Positions 20,291 to 29,880 of a stretch of DNA of 64,000 nucleotides are shown in pieces. The stretch covers positions 1-64,000 of the forward strand of contig NZ_QARE02000025.1 of the NCBI RefSeq assembly GCF_003052515.2, written 5' to 3'. This stretch comes from Pseudomonas sp. RIT409 (lineage in GTDB: Bacteria; Pseudomonadota; Gammaproteobacteria; Pseudomonadales; Pseudomonadaceae). Each line of letters begins with the position of its first letter. The stretch's first letter is position 1. Under the pieces are notes generated by a model. It was not told the origin of the DNA, did no database searches, and was given only the letters and a program-made list of their open reading frames with translations. The translations under genes and the position numbers were made by a program.

Positions 20291-20440
20291 GGGGGTGACT
20301 CTCCGTGCTTACCGTTCTGTAGGTATCTGTTCTGACCGACCGGGCATCAGGGGCGGCGCTTCATTAATCTGTAATTCAACTATCAAAACTTTGACACCGG
20401 GCAACTAACTAACTGATTTGTTTATTGTTAGTTATTTGGC

Positions 20441-20454
20441 GTCAATTTATTTTC
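20441..20454 (+). promoter_or_regulatory. Candidate FleQ box in the lapA/lapE divergent region
   Basis: The complement of this site reads GAAAATAAATTGAC and matches 12 of 14 bases of the published FleQ consensus GTCAATAAATTGAC. It sits in the AT-rich 403-bp gap 20291-20693, about 150 bp upstream of lapA and 240 bp upstream of lapE. FleQ is a c-di-GMP-responsive regulator known to act on lapA in P. putida. The gap also holds an imperfect inverted repeat (aactaac at 20402-20408 with gttagtt at 20427-20433). No clear -35/-10 pair was assigned. Confidence 0.55.
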
Positions 20455-20693
20455 AGTCAGTGTCGGCTTGATGATTAAGTTTGTGCCAAAGTATTGACCT
20501 ATTACGCGACATCCTAAACAATCGCGTCCGTAATGTCACATTGATATTTTCTGAGATCGCGTATTTCTGTTGTTCGCTCCCAGAGACCCTTCAGAACAGC
20601 CTGGCTTAGCCGATCTCTTACACAAAGTCTCTCTTGCAGTGCAGCAGTGACTGCTGCGTTTTCGAACAAGTACGTTCCCGGGAAGTAACCAAC

Positions 20694-22043
20694 ATGCGTA
20701 AGCAAATTCTCACTGCTGTACCCTTCATCCTCTCGGCTGGCTTCGTGCAGGCACAAACCTTGCCAGAAGCGATGCAGAAGGCCATGGAAGTGCATCCCGA
20801 GGTTCAGGCAGGCGTCAACGCCCGTATTGCGCAGGACTACGCGGTCCGTGCAGCGAAGGGCGGTTACCTGCCACGCGTCGACGTGACAGCGGGGTATGGC
20901 CGTGCGGGTTCGGATACGCCGACTACCCGAGCTCAGAACAATGGTGACCACTGGCAAACACTGAACCGCGGTGAGTCTGCGATTCGTTTGCGTCAGATGC
21001 TGTTTGACGGTTTCGCAACAAGTAACGAAGTTGGGCGTCAACAAGCCACCGCCAATTCTCGGGCGTACTCTTTGTTGAATACTTCCGAGCGCACTGCGCT
21101 GACAGTTGCCCAGGTATATATCGATGTTTTGACGCAGCGTGAAATGGTGCGTCTGGCCGAAGAAAACCTGAAGAGCCACGAACGTATCTACGACCAAATC
21201 AAACTGCGCACCAGCCGTGGCGTTGGTCGCATGGCCGACATGGATCAGGCCGACGCCCGTCTGGCACAGGCTCAGAACAACCTGATCACCGAACAGACCA
21301 ACCTGGCCGACGCCCAGACCAACTACCTGAGCGCCATCGGCCAACTGCCGGACCAACTGGAAAAGCCTGCACCGTTCGCCATGATGCCGGCCGATCTTCA
21401 GGAAGCGCGCCAGCAAATGCTCGACAACAGCCCGGTACTGCGTTCTGCCGAGGCTGACATTGCTGCGGCGGAGAAACAATACGCCGCCGCCAAGTCGACA
21501 TTCTCGCCGCGTTTCGATCTGGACCTGGGCCGCAACGCCGACAACAACGTCGGGGGTGACGAGGGTCACAACAACGGCTGGGAAGCGATGGTGCGCATGC
21601 AGTTCAACCTGTATGCCGGTGGCAGCAACAAGGCCGACCTGACCTCCAAGTCGTATCTGGCTTCCCAGGCGCTGGACATCCGTAACAACGCCCTGCGTCA
21701 ATTGAACGAAGAACTGGGCCTGGCCTGGAACGCCTACAACAACGCGTCCCAGCAAGTTCCAATCGCCCAGCAGTACGTCGATCGCGCCACCAGTGTCCGC
21801 ACGTCGTATCAGCAGCAATTCAGCCTGGGAGAGCGTACCCTGCTCGACCTTCTCGACAGTGAGAACGAACTGTTCACGGCTCAACAGCGCCTGGTGCAGC
21901 TGCAAAGCCTGAAAACCTATACCCAGTACCGCATTCAGGCGGACATCGGCACCTTGCTGAAAAGTCAGGGCGTCGTCGCGCCGCTGGCATCGGTTGTGCA
22001 GAATGATATAAAGCCGTCGGTCAAACTGCCGGGGATGAACTGA
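20694..22043 (+). CDS. lapE: LapE outer-membrane channel (TolC family)
   Basis: Outer-membrane component of the LapA type I secretion system; in this family the LapA N-terminus remains lodged in the pore. The chosen ATG gives 449 residues starting with a clear signal peptide (about 21 residues, ending AQA) preceded by GGAAG about 8 bp upstream. An ATG 60 bp earlier would put 20 unrelated residues before the signal and is rejected. The mature part is a TolC-type duplicated alpha-barrel with long helical segments rich in Gln, Ala and Asn. It is first of a three-gene operon; lapB starts 67 bp downstream. Confidence 0.95.
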   Translation: MRKQILTAVPFILSAGFVQAQTLPEAMQKAMEVHPEVQAGVNARIAQDYAVRAAKGGYLPRVDVTAGYGRAGSDTPTTRAQNNGDHWQTLNRGESAIRLRQMLFDGFATSNEVGRQQATANSRAYSLLNTSERTALTVAQVYIDVLTQREMVRLAEENLKSHERIYDQIKLRTSRGVGRMADMDQADARLAQAQNNLITEQTNLADAQTNYLSAIGQLPDQLEKPAPFAMMPADLQEARQQMLDNSPVLRSAEADIAAAEKQYAAAKSTFSPRFDLDLGRNADNNVGGDEGHNNGWEAMVRMQFNLYAGGSNKADLTSKSYLASQALDIRNNALRQLNEELGLAWNAYNNASQQVPIAQQYVDRATSVRTSYQQQFSLGERTLLDLLDSENELFTAQQRLVQLQSLKTYTQYRIQADIGTLLKSQGVVAPLASVVQNDIKPSVKLPGMN

Positions 22044-22110
22044 TTCTTGACGCTTTCCGCTTCCGTCAGGAGCCAGGTGCTTTTAACCGCTAAAGAAAGA
22101 GAGTGTCAGC

Positions 22111-24264
22111 GTGGATTTGGAATTACCTTCGGTTCAATTAGGTCATGATCCCCGCAGCCAGCATGACGATCCCCTGCTGGACGGCTTGCTGACACTCTGC
22201 GCCCTGCATCACAAACCGGCGAGCCGTGCGATGCTGAGCACGGGCCTGCCGCTGCCGGATCAGCGTTTCACCCCCGATCTGCTGCCTCGCGCAGCCGCTC
22301 GCGCCGGCTTGCAAGGTCGTTTGCTGGTACGCCGACTGGATCAGATTCCCGCCATCGCACTCCCGGCCATGCTGCTGTTGAAGGAAGGGCGGTGCGCGGT
22401 GCTTCTGGGCTGGACCGACGACGTTGCACGGCTGCTGATCAGCGAAAGCGACGGCGGCGAAGTGCATGTCGAGCGCGAAGCGCTGGCCAAGGATTACAGC
22501 GGCAAGGTGTTTTTCGCACAGCCGCAGCATAAATTTGACGCAACCCGCGGCTCGATCATTCCGCGGGCGCGCTCCTGGTTCAAAGACACCCTCAAGCTGT
22601 CGCGCTGGCTTTACGCCGACGCGATCGCTGCCAGTTTCGTCATCAACCTGATTGCGATTGCGGCCCCACTGTTCGTCATGAACGTGTATGACCGAGTCGT
22701 GCCCAACCAGGCCACTTCCACCTTATGGGTGCTGGCCGCCGGTATCGTCGGCGCGTATTTGTTCGACCTGGTACTCAAAGGCCTGCGCAGCCTGTGCCTT
22801 GACCTGGCGGGCAAAAAGACTGACCTGATCATTTCCGCGACGCTGTTCGAGCGCATCGTCGGCATGGCGATGAAGTTCCGTCCCGCCAGGGTCGGCAGCT
22901 ACGCGCAGAACATCCACGAATTTCAGGGCATGCGCGATTTCCTCACCTCGCTGACCCTGACGAGCCTCATCGACCTGCCGTTCACCCTGATCATTCTGCT
23001 GGTGATTGCGCTGCTGGGCGGGCACTTGGTGTGGATTCCGATCATCGCGTTCCCGCTCGCGCTGGGCATTGGCCACTTGCTGCAAAAACCCCTGACCGCC
23101 ACCCTCGAACGCACGATGGCGTTGGGCGCCGAGCGTCAATCGAGCCTGATCGAGACCCTCTCCGGGCTCGATGCCGTCAAGGTCAATAACGCTGAAAGCG
23201 AGCGCCAGTACCATTGGGAACACACCATCGGCACCCTTAGCCGCCTCGAACTGCGGGTCAAGATCCTGTCTGGCCTGGCGATGAACATCACACTGCTGAT
23301 TCAGCAACTGGCGGGCGTGGCGATGATCTGCTTCGGCGTGTACATGATCATCGACGGCAATCTGAGCATGGGCGGGCTGGTGGCCTGCTACATGTTGAGC
23401 GGTCGGGCATTGGGCCCACTGGCGCAGTTGTCCGGGCTGCTGACCCGTTACCAGCAGGCCAAGGTCACCATGGTCTCGGTGGACCAGATGATGGAGCTGC
23501 CGCAAGAGCGCAACTTCGAAGAACGTCCGATGAGCCGCCAGGTGCTGCAGGGCGCGATGGAGTTTCGCAACGTTGAGTTCACTTATCCGAATCAGCAGAA
23601 CCTGGCGCTGAAGAACATCAACCTGGTGGTCCGGCCCGGCGAGAAGATCGGCATCATCGGCCGTAGCGGCTCGGGCAAGAGCTCGCTGGCCAAGCTGCTG
23701 GTCGGCCTCTACCAACCCGACGAAGGCTCGTTGCTGGTCGATGGCGTGGACATTCGTCAGATCGACGTCAGCGAGTTGCGTCACAACATTGGATACGTGG
23801 CGCAGGACATTCAACTGCTGGCAGGCTCGCTGCGCGACAACCTGGTGTCCGGCGCGCGCTACGTCGACGATGAAATGGTCCTGCAGGCTGCAGAGCTTGC
23901 AGGCGTACACGAATTCGCCCGGCTCCACCCACAGGGTTACGAGTTGCAGGTGGGCGAGCGCGGTCAGAACCTGTCAGGTGGTCAGCGGCAGAACGTGGCG
24001 CTGGCCCGGGCGCTGCTGCTCAACCCGCCGATTCTGTTGCTGGACGAACCGACCAGTGCCATGGACAACACCGGCGAGGAGCGTTTGAAACAGCGCTTGC
24101 AAGCCGTTGTCGAGAAAAAGACCGTGATTCTTGTCACCCACCGAGCTTCGTTGCTCTCTCTGGTCGATCGCTTGCTGGTGATCGACCGTGGCCAGATCCT
24201 TGCCGACGGTCCGAAAGCGGCCGTAATGGACGCATTGAAGAAGGGGCAGATCAGTGTTGCTTAA
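22111..24264 (+). CDS. lapB: LapB type I secretion ABC transporter
   Basis: Inner-membrane ATPase/permease that exports LapA. The 717 residues comprise an N-terminal C39-like domain (about 1-140), an ABC transmembrane domain (about 165-450) and a nucleotide-binding domain. Walker A is GRSGSGKS, the signature is LSGGQ and Walker B is ILLLDEP. The peptidase-like domain lacks the catalytic cysteine of true C39 proteases, so it should bind rather than cleave substrate, as usual for RTX exporters. The start is GTG at 22111 with a purine-rich region upstream. The stop overlaps lapC. Confidence 0.95.
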   Translation: MDLELPSVQLGHDPRSQHDDPLLDGLLTLCALHHKPASRAMLSTGLPLPDQRFTPDLLPRAAARAGLQGRLLVRRLDQIPAIALPAMLLLKEGRCAVLLGWTDDVARLLISESDGGEVHVEREALAKDYSGKVFFAQPQHKFDATRGSIIPRARSWFKDTLKLSRWLYADAIAASFVINLIAIAAPLFVMNVYDRVVPNQATSTLWVLAAGIVGAYLFDLVLKGLRSLCLDLAGKKTDLIISATLFERIVGMAMKFRPARVGSYAQNIHEFQGMRDFLTSLTLTSLIDLPFTLIILLVIALLGGHLVWIPIIAFPLALGIGHLLQKPLTATLERTMALGAERQSSLIETLSGLDAVKVNNAESERQYHWEHTIGTLSRLELRVKILSGLAMNITLLIQQLAGVAMICFGVYMIIDGNLSMGGLVACYMLSGRALGPLAQLSGLLTRYQQAKVTMVSVDQMMELPQERNFEERPMSRQVLQGAMEFRNVEFTYPNQQNLALKNINLVVRPGEKIGIIGRSGSGKSSLAKLLVGLYQPDEGSLLVDGVDIRQIDVSELRHNIGYVAQDIQLLAGSLRDNLVSGARYVDDEMVLQAAELAGVHEFARLHPQGYELQVGERGQNLSGGQRQNVALARALLLNPPILLLDEPTSAMDNTGEERLKQRLQAVVEKKTVILVTHRASLLSLVDRLLVIDRGQILADGPKAAVMDALKKGQISVA

Positions 24265-25627
24265 ATCGGGTCAAGACACCGGCGGCGGGCTGTTCGGTTA
24301 TTTCAAAGGCACGCCGTCCCTTGAAGGGCAACCAATGCCCGAGGTGAAGAAGGCTTTTCTCGATGATGTGCCGCGCATCGTGCGTTACACCATCTGGGGC
24401 GTCATTCTGTTCTTCGTGTTTTTGGTGCTGTGGGCCCACTTCGCGGTAATCGACGAAGTGACCAAGGGCGAAGGCAAGGCGATTCCCTCGACCAAGATCC
24501 AGAAAATCCAGAACCTGGAAGGCGGGATCGTCGCGCAGATTTATGCCCGCGACGGGGAAATCGTCGACGCCGGTGCGCCCTTGATCCGTCTGGATGACAC
24601 TCGGTTTGCCTCCAACGTCGGAGAGACCGAAGCCGATCGGGTGGCCATGGAGCTACGGGTCGAGCGCCTGAGCGCCGAGGTGGATGACCGCCCGCTGAAC
24701 ATCAGTGCCGACGCGCGCAAGTCGGCGCCCAAGCAGGCGGCCAACGAAGAGTCGTTGTACCAGAGCCGCCGTCAGCAGTTGGTCGATGAGATCGGCGGGC
24801 TGCAGCAGCAACTGATACAGCGTCAGCAGGAATTGCGCGAGTTCGGCTCCAAGCAGGAACAGTACCGCAACAGCCTGAACCTGCTGCGCCAGGAAATCGG
24901 CATGTCCGAGCCGCTGGTTGCGCAGGGCGCGGTCTCGCCGGTGGACATCCTGCGTCTGAAACGGTCGGAGGTCGAGACGCGCGGTCAACTGGACGGCACG
25001 ACCTTGGCGATCCCCCGGGCTCAGGCGGCGATTGCCGAAGTGCAGCGCAAGATCGACGAGACCAAGGGCAAATTCCGCAGTGACGCGCTCACCCAGCTCA
25101 ACGAAGCCCGCACCAACCTGGCCAAGGCACAGTCCACAGCCAAAGGGTTGGAAGACCGAGTCAACCGCACCATGGTGACCTCGCCGGTGCGCGGTATCGT
25201 CAAGCAGATGCTGGTGAACACCGTGGGGGGCGTGATCCAGCCAGGCAGCGACATTGCCGAGATCGTGCCGCTGGACGATACCTTGCTGGTCGAAGCGCGC
25301 ATCCGCCCGCAGGACATCGCGTTTCTGCACCCGGGTCAGGAAGCGATGATCAAATTCACGGCCTACGACTACACCATCTACGGCGGGCTTAAAGGCAAGC
25401 TGGAGCAGATCGGCGCCGACACCATCCAGGATGAAGAGAAGAAGAACACCTTTTACGTGATCAAGCTGCGGACCGAGCGCAGCCATCTCGGCACCGATGA
25501 GCATCCGCTGTTGATCATCCCCGGCATGGTGGCGTCGGTGGACATCATCACCGGCAAGAAGAGCATCCTCAGCTACCTGCTCAAGCCTGTGCTCAAGGCC
25601 CGCGCCGAGGCCCTGCACGAACGCTAA
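24254..25627 (+). CDS. lapC: LapC membrane-fusion protein (HlyD family)
   Basis: Periplasmic adaptor linking LapB to LapE. The 457 residues have a short cytoplasmic N-terminus, one membrane segment (about 35-58), a lipoyl half-motif, a long coiled coil (about 125-290), the second lipoyl half and a beta-barrel region. The GTG start overlaps the last 11 bp of lapB, implying translational coupling. The last 16 or so codons (KPVLKARAEALHER and stop) are copied four more times downstream, each joined to a REPIN; see the array feature. These copies do not alter the intact gene. Confidence 0.95.
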   Translation: MLLKSGQDTGGGLFGYFKGTPSLEGQPMPEVKKAFLDDVPRIVRYTIWGVILFFVFLVLWAHFAVIDEVTKGEGKAIPSTKIQKIQNLEGGIVAQIYARDGEIVDAGAPLIRLDDTRFASNVGETEADRVAMELRVERLSAEVDDRPLNISADARKSAPKQAANEESLYQSRRQQLVDEIGGLQQQLIQRQQELREFGSKQEQYRNSLNLLRQEIGMSEPLVAQGAVSPVDILRLKRSEVETRGQLDGTTLAIPRAQAAIAEVQRKIDETKGKFRSDALTQLNEARTNLAKAQSTAKGLEDRVNRTMVTSPVRGIVKQMLVNTVGGVIQPGSDIAEIVPLDDTLLVEARIRPQDIAFLHPGQEAMIKFTAYDYTIYGGLKGKLEQIGADTIQDEEKKNTFYVIKLRTERSHLGTDEHPLLIIPGMVASVDIITGKKSILSYLLKPVLKARAEALHER

Positions 25628-26466
25628 GGGCTTTTCGTAGGAGCGCGCTTGCCCGCGATTGCGTCAGTTCAGACATCGCGATGACTCTGACCCTCGGTTA
25701 TCGCGGGCAAGCGCGCTCCTACAGGCGGACGGCGCTGCGATCTATGTACCCTGTTTTTTCCCAAACCTGTGTTCAAGGCCCGCGCCAAGGCCCTGCACGA
25801 ACGCTAAGCGGCTTTTTTGTAGGAGCGCGCTTGCCCGCGACTGCGTCAGTTCAGACACCGCGATGTCTCTGACCCTCAGTTATCGCGGGCAAGCGCGCTC
25901 CTACAGGTGGATGGCGCTGCGATCTATTCGCCCTCTTTTGCTCAAGCCTTTGCTCGAAGCACGCGCCGAGGCGCTGCACGAACGCTAAGGGCTTTTCGTA
26001 GGAGCGCGCTTGCCCGCGATGGCGTAGTTCAGACACCGCGATAACTCTGACCCTCGGTTATCGCGGGCAAGCGCGCTCCTACACGTGGATGGCGCAACGA
26101 TCTATGTACCCTGTTTTTCCCAAACCTGTGTTCAAGGCGCGCGCCGAGACCCCGCACGAACGCTAAGCGGCTTTTTTGTAGGAGCGCGCTTGCCCGCGAC
26201 TGCGTCAGTTCAGATACCGCGATGACTCTGATCCTCGGTTATCGCGGGCAAGCGCGCTTCTACAGGTGGATGGCGACGCGATCTATGTACCCTGTTTTTC
26301 CCAAACCTGTGTTCAAGGCGCGCGCCGAGGCCCTGCACGAACGCTAAGCGGCTTTTCGTAGGAGCGCGCTTGCCCGCGACTGGGTCAGTTCAGGCACCGC
26401 GATAATTCTGACCCTCCGTTATCGCGGGCAAGCGCGCTCCTACACGTAGATGGCGCTGCGATCTAT
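25628..26466. repeat. Tandem array of REPINs joined to copies of the lapC 3' end
   Basis: Five units of about 180 bp. Each has the lapC tail (stops at 25625, 25805, 25986, 26164 and 26345), a ggctttt linker, and a REPIN: a 22-nt REP (gtaggagcgcgcttgcccgc...) and its inverted partner about 86 bp apart. The REPINs are at 25637-25722, 25819-25904, 25998-26082, 26178-26263 and 26358-26443. Each unit ends in a spacer with gcgatctat. The copies drift by a few substitutions and contain no start codon context, so they are not genes. Transcripts leaving lapC would fold into successive strong hairpins. Confidence 0.92.
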
Positions 26467-26502
26467 ATTTGATGGCGGGGGTTCATTCGGCCAGCCAGCG
26501 GA

Positions 26503-26811
26503 TCAACGGCCGCGTTTGCTGTCGATCCTCACTAAGCGCCCGCCCTCGAACCGCAGGTATTGATACATCCCGTTATTCGGTCCGTAAATCCACTCTTGGA
26601 CCTGCACTTGATCGACCTGACGGAAGTGGTTAACGGTTTCCTTGTACCCCACGATGTCCTGGCTGATGGGCTGTCCGCACTTCTGTTGCACCTCGAACAT
26701 CCGGTCGCCCGCGCTGATCAACTGACTGCCGCAACGCAACGTGTCGGCCTGCGTGGTGGTGCTCAATACCGTAAAGCCGATAGCGGCCGCCATTAACAGG
26801 GGTTTCAGCAT
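26503..26811 (-). CDS. DUF2845 secreted protein
   Basis: A 102-residue protein with a signal peptide (cleavage near residue 22, TQAD) and the DUF2845 pattern, including two cysteines (in LRCGSQ and QKCGQP) that may form a disulfide. The function is unknown; it is probably periplasmic. It starts 3 bp after the stop of the DUF748 gene, so the two form an operon. Confidence 0.85.
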   Translation of the reverse strand: MLKPLLMAAAIGFTVLSTTTQADTLRCGSQLISAGDRMFEVQQKCGQPISQDIVGYKETVNHFRQVDQVQVQEWIYGPNNGMYQYLRFEGGRLVRIDSKRGR

Positions 26812-26814
26812 GCG

Positions 26815-29766
26815 TTACTCACTGTCCAGATGCAGGGGGCTGATGACGCGGCCGTCTCGTTCCGGTTGGCCGAGGGAGGTGTCGACGAAGTACACGCGAT
26901 CGTCGGCCAACTGCCCTTTGTCCACGAGGTAATCCTTGATACTGCCCGCGCGCGCCTGACCCAACTGGCGCAACAGCAATGCGCTGGAACTCCAGGACTT
27001 GAGGACGGCCTCGCGCAGTTTGTTCTGTCGCTCTTCTTTGCCCAGCTCTGCCCATTCGGCAGGAGGCTGTTGTTTGAGGCGCGTGCGGTAGATCCCTTCC
27101 AGCATCGGCGCTTTTTCATCCTCCGGCACTTTCAGGTCGCCCGCCTGCGCGGGGACTTTATCCCCTCGCCGCTGGAGAATCTTGTAGTAGGTGCTCTGGT
27201 ATTCGCGCTCCAGCCGTTGCTGGGCGATCAACGGACCGTCGCTGGCTTCGGCGCTGGTGCCCTCGATTTCCAGACGCAGCGCCGGACGTTCTTTCAGCGC
27301 AGCGGCCAGTTTGTCGAGCGAGGCCTGCGCGTCGCCGCTCAATTCATCCGAGCCTGGTGCGAAGGCGACTGTTCCCAGATCTTGCGAGCCACCCCCGGCG
27401 ATCAGCCCACCGATGAACTTGAACGGCGCGGCGGCGGCTTTGACCACCAGGTTGCGCAACGTCTGCCAGACAATCGGCATCACGCTGAACTGAGGGTTGT
27501 TCAGATCGCCAGAAACGGGCAATTCAATGGAAATCTTGCCATCCACGTCCTTGAGCAGGGCGACCGCCAGTTTCAATGGCAGGTTCACCGCATCCGGGCT
27601 GTCGACTTTTTCGCCCAGTTGCAACTGCTCGACCACCACCTTGTTTTCGGCCTTGAGCTGGCCTTTCGTGATCAAGTAATGCAAGTCCAGATTCAACCGG
27701 CCTTTGCGGATGCGGTAACCGGCGAATTTTCCGGAGTAGGGCGTCAGCGTGGTGAGTTCGACGCGGCGAAAACTGGTCGCGATATCAAGGCTGGCCAGCG
27801 GATTGAATGGGTTGAGGGCACCCTTGATGGTGACCGGCGCGTAGCGGTCGACCTTGCCCTTGATATCCACCGGTGCCGGTTTGTCCTGACGGTTGTCCAG
27901 CGTGCCGATCTTACCGTTGAGCTGCTGCACAGCCGTCGCGAAATTCGGGGTCAGGCTGAAATCGGCGAAGTTGGCCGAGCCATTGTTGATGTTGACCTCG
28001 CCGATGTGGATGCCCATGGGTTTGGTCGCAGGCGTCGTTTTTGCCTGTGCAGGTGCCTTCGGCGCATCCGCGGGCTGCGGGATCAGCAGGTCATCGATGT
28101 TGGTGGTGCGGTCGTCGGCAATCACGAATCGAGCGTAGGGTTGTTCGATGTTGATTGTGGCGATGCTCAGGCTGTCACCCAACTGAAAGTTCAGGCCGTC
28201 GACATTCAGGCGCTGCCACTTCACGAAGTCGCGAGATTTGAGGGTGTCCAGCGTGTGCAGTTGATCGACCTGCGCCTTGCCGGTAATGCCCAGGGCCAAG
28301 GGCTCGGTGCTCTTGAGGTCGACCGCCAGGTCGCTGTTCAGCATGCCGCTGCGCACTTCCAGGCGAATGAACGGGGTGACATAGGCTTGGGCCACGCGCA
28401 GGTCGATGTCGCGGGTGGTGACATCGAGTCTGGCGCGTACCGGCGCCAAGTTGACCTCGCCCTCGGCCGTCAGCTTGCCCTGTTTGCCCAGCCCGGTGTC
28501 GAGCTTGAGGGTGAAAGGCGACGTGTTGAGGCTGTCGAAATGCTTCAGGTCCAGGTTGAGTGGGCCGACCTCCAGCGCGACAGGCTCCTTGGGGACCTTG
28601 TCAGCCAAGTGCACGCGGTAGTCGCGCAACTGAGTGTCGAGCAGCAGCACCTGCCACGGTTTGCTGGGTGCGGAGTCCTTCGTGGCGGTGGTTTCAGCGC
28701 CGGAAGCCGTGGCAGGTTGCTGTTTCTCGGCCTCGGCTTTCTTTCTTTCGCTCTTTGAGGGTTGGCTGGCGAAAAGCTTCTGCCAGTCAAGCTGACCATC
28801 GCTCTCACGTGCGGCCCAGGTTTCCAGGCCCTGGCTACGGATTTTTCCTACGGTGACCAGTTGCTTGGCGAGGTCGACCGTGGTCTCGCTGACTTCCAGA
28901 TTCTTCAAACGCACCAGCGGACGGCCGTCCGGGGCGTCGATCGCGAATGGCGCCACCTTGATGGACGTCTTGTCCAGCCGCAGTTCGGTTTCCTTGGCGA
29001 GGTTGAGTGTGTAATGCGTGTTGAGGTTCAACACGCCATCTTTCAGGACCAGAGGCAATGCGTCGCGCACGTAGGGCCACCACACCTTCATTTTGCCATC
29101 GGTGACTTTCAGCGTGCCCTCTGAGGTGATGGGAATCAGACTGACGCGGCCTACCCAGTCGATTTGTCCGCCATCGGGGCCCGCGGCCACCAAGGTCATG
29201 TCGGCGTTGTCTTCAGGCAGGGTGCTGAGGTTTTTCAGCTCGAAATTCAGGGCGTCATAAAGGAATTCGATAGGCTCGCTGGGGCGTCGATCCTCGAAGT
29301 GCACATAACCGTCGGCGAGCTTGATGTCATCGATGCGCAGCGGAAACGGCTTGCTCGGCGGTTCATCGGGCTTGGCAGGCTCGCTGGGTGGCAATTTGAA
29401 GAGACCTGCCAAATTGAGCGTGCCGTCCTTGGCGAACAGCAATTCGGTCTTGGGCTTGTCCAACTTCACAGCCGCCAGGTGAAGCGCTTTTGTCCACAGG
29501 CTGTCGATCTGCAGGTTGGCGTACAGTTTCTCGAAGGCGATCTGTTCTTTGCCTGGCGTCCCGATGTTCAGGCCCCACAGCGTCACTTCCAGCGTATAGG
29601 GATTGAGTTCGAGGCGGGTCAGCGTGGCGGGGACGGTGGCGTAATTCGCCAGTTGCTGGTTGATCACCCTCAGCGCGATGCCTGGCAGGATGAAGAAACC
29701 CAGCAAACTGTAAATAGCGAAGGCGGCCAGCAGGGCAGCGAGGGCGCGTTTCAATCCTTTGGGCAT
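26815..29766 (-). CDS. DUF748 (AsmA-like) envelope protein
   Basis: A large membrane-anchored protein (983 residues from the chosen ATG) with one N-terminal membrane segment and repeated DUF748 segments, the AsmA-like fold linked to lipid transport and envelope integrity. The C-terminal part (around TVAFAPGSDEL) looks like an OmpA-type peptidoglycan-binding region. A Pro/Lys/Glu-rich linker lies near residues 330-370. A GTG 48 bp upstream is possible, but the family normally starts at MPKGLKRA. The exact substrate is not known. Confidence 0.82.
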   Translation of the reverse strand: MPKGLKRALAALLAAFAIYSLLGFFILPGIALRVINQQLANYATVPATLTRLELNPYTLEVTLWGLNIGTPGKEQIAFEKLYANLQIDSLWTKALHLAAVKLDKPKTELLFAKDGTLNLAGLFKLPPSEPAKPDEPPSKPFPLRIDDIKLADGYVHFEDRRPSEPIEFLYDALNFELKNLSTLPEDNADMTLVAAGPDGGQIDWVGRVSLIPITSEGTLKVTDGKMKVWWPYVRDALPLVLKDGVLNLNTHYTLNLAKETELRLDKTSIKVAPFAIDAPDGRPLVRLKNLEVSETTVDLAKQLVTVGKIRSQGLETWAARESDGQLDWQKLFASQPSKSERKKAEAEKQQPATASGAETTATKDSAPSKPWQVLLLDTQLRDYRVHLADKVPKEPVALEVGPLNLDLKHFDSLNTSPFTLKLDTGLGKQGKLTAEGEVNLAPVRARLDVTTRDIDLRVAQAYVTPFIRLEVRSGMLNSDLAVDLKSTEPLALGITGKAQVDQLHTLDTLKSRDFVKWQRLNVDGLNFQLGDSLSIATINIEQPYARFVIADDRTTNIDDLLIPQPADAPKAPAQAKTTPATKPMGIHIGEVNINNGSANFADFSLTPNFATAVQQLNGKIGTLDNRQDKPAPVDIKGKVDRYAPVTIKGALNPFNPLASLDIATSFRRVELTTLTPYSGKFAGYRIRKGRLNLDLHYLITKGQLKAENKVVVEQLQLGEKVDSPDAVNLPLKLAVALLKDVDGKISIELPVSGDLNNPQFSVMPIVWQTLRNLVVKAAAAPFKFIGGLIAGGGSQDLGTVAFAPGSDELSGDAQASLDKLAAALKERPALRLEIEGTSAEASDGPLIAQQRLEREYQSTYYKILQRRGDKVPAQAGDLKVPEDEKAPMLEGIYRTRLKQQPPAEWAELGKEERQNKLREAVLKSWSSSALLLRQLGQARAGSIKDYLVDKGQLADDRVYFVDTSLGQPERDGRVISPLHLDSE

Positions 29767-29880
29767 ACGGGTCGCCAACTCTCTCTCGATATGAGGTGCC
29801 TTTGAGTATGGCACGCCAATCTGGTTCCGAAGTCGATTGCCCCGCCGCTTGTGGGAAAAATCCGTTTTGTCAGCGCTGAG

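Noticed and set aside
20514..21905. 463-codon minus-strand ORF over lapE.
   Set aside because: Codon-aligned shadow of lapE, which has a clear signal peptide and TolC fold.
25659..25988. 109-codon ORF ending like LapC, in the REPIN array.
   Set aside because: Made of REPIN sequence plus a copied lapC tail; no start context, and the ending is explained by the tandem duplication.
25628..26466. Regular 180-bp array, considered as CRISPR.
   Set aside because: The repeats are palindromic REPINs with conserved spacers; there are no short direct repeats with unique spacers and no cas genes.
26830..28758. 642-codon plus-strand ORF over the DUF748 gene.
   Set aside because: Same codon-aligned antisense effect; no recognisable domain.
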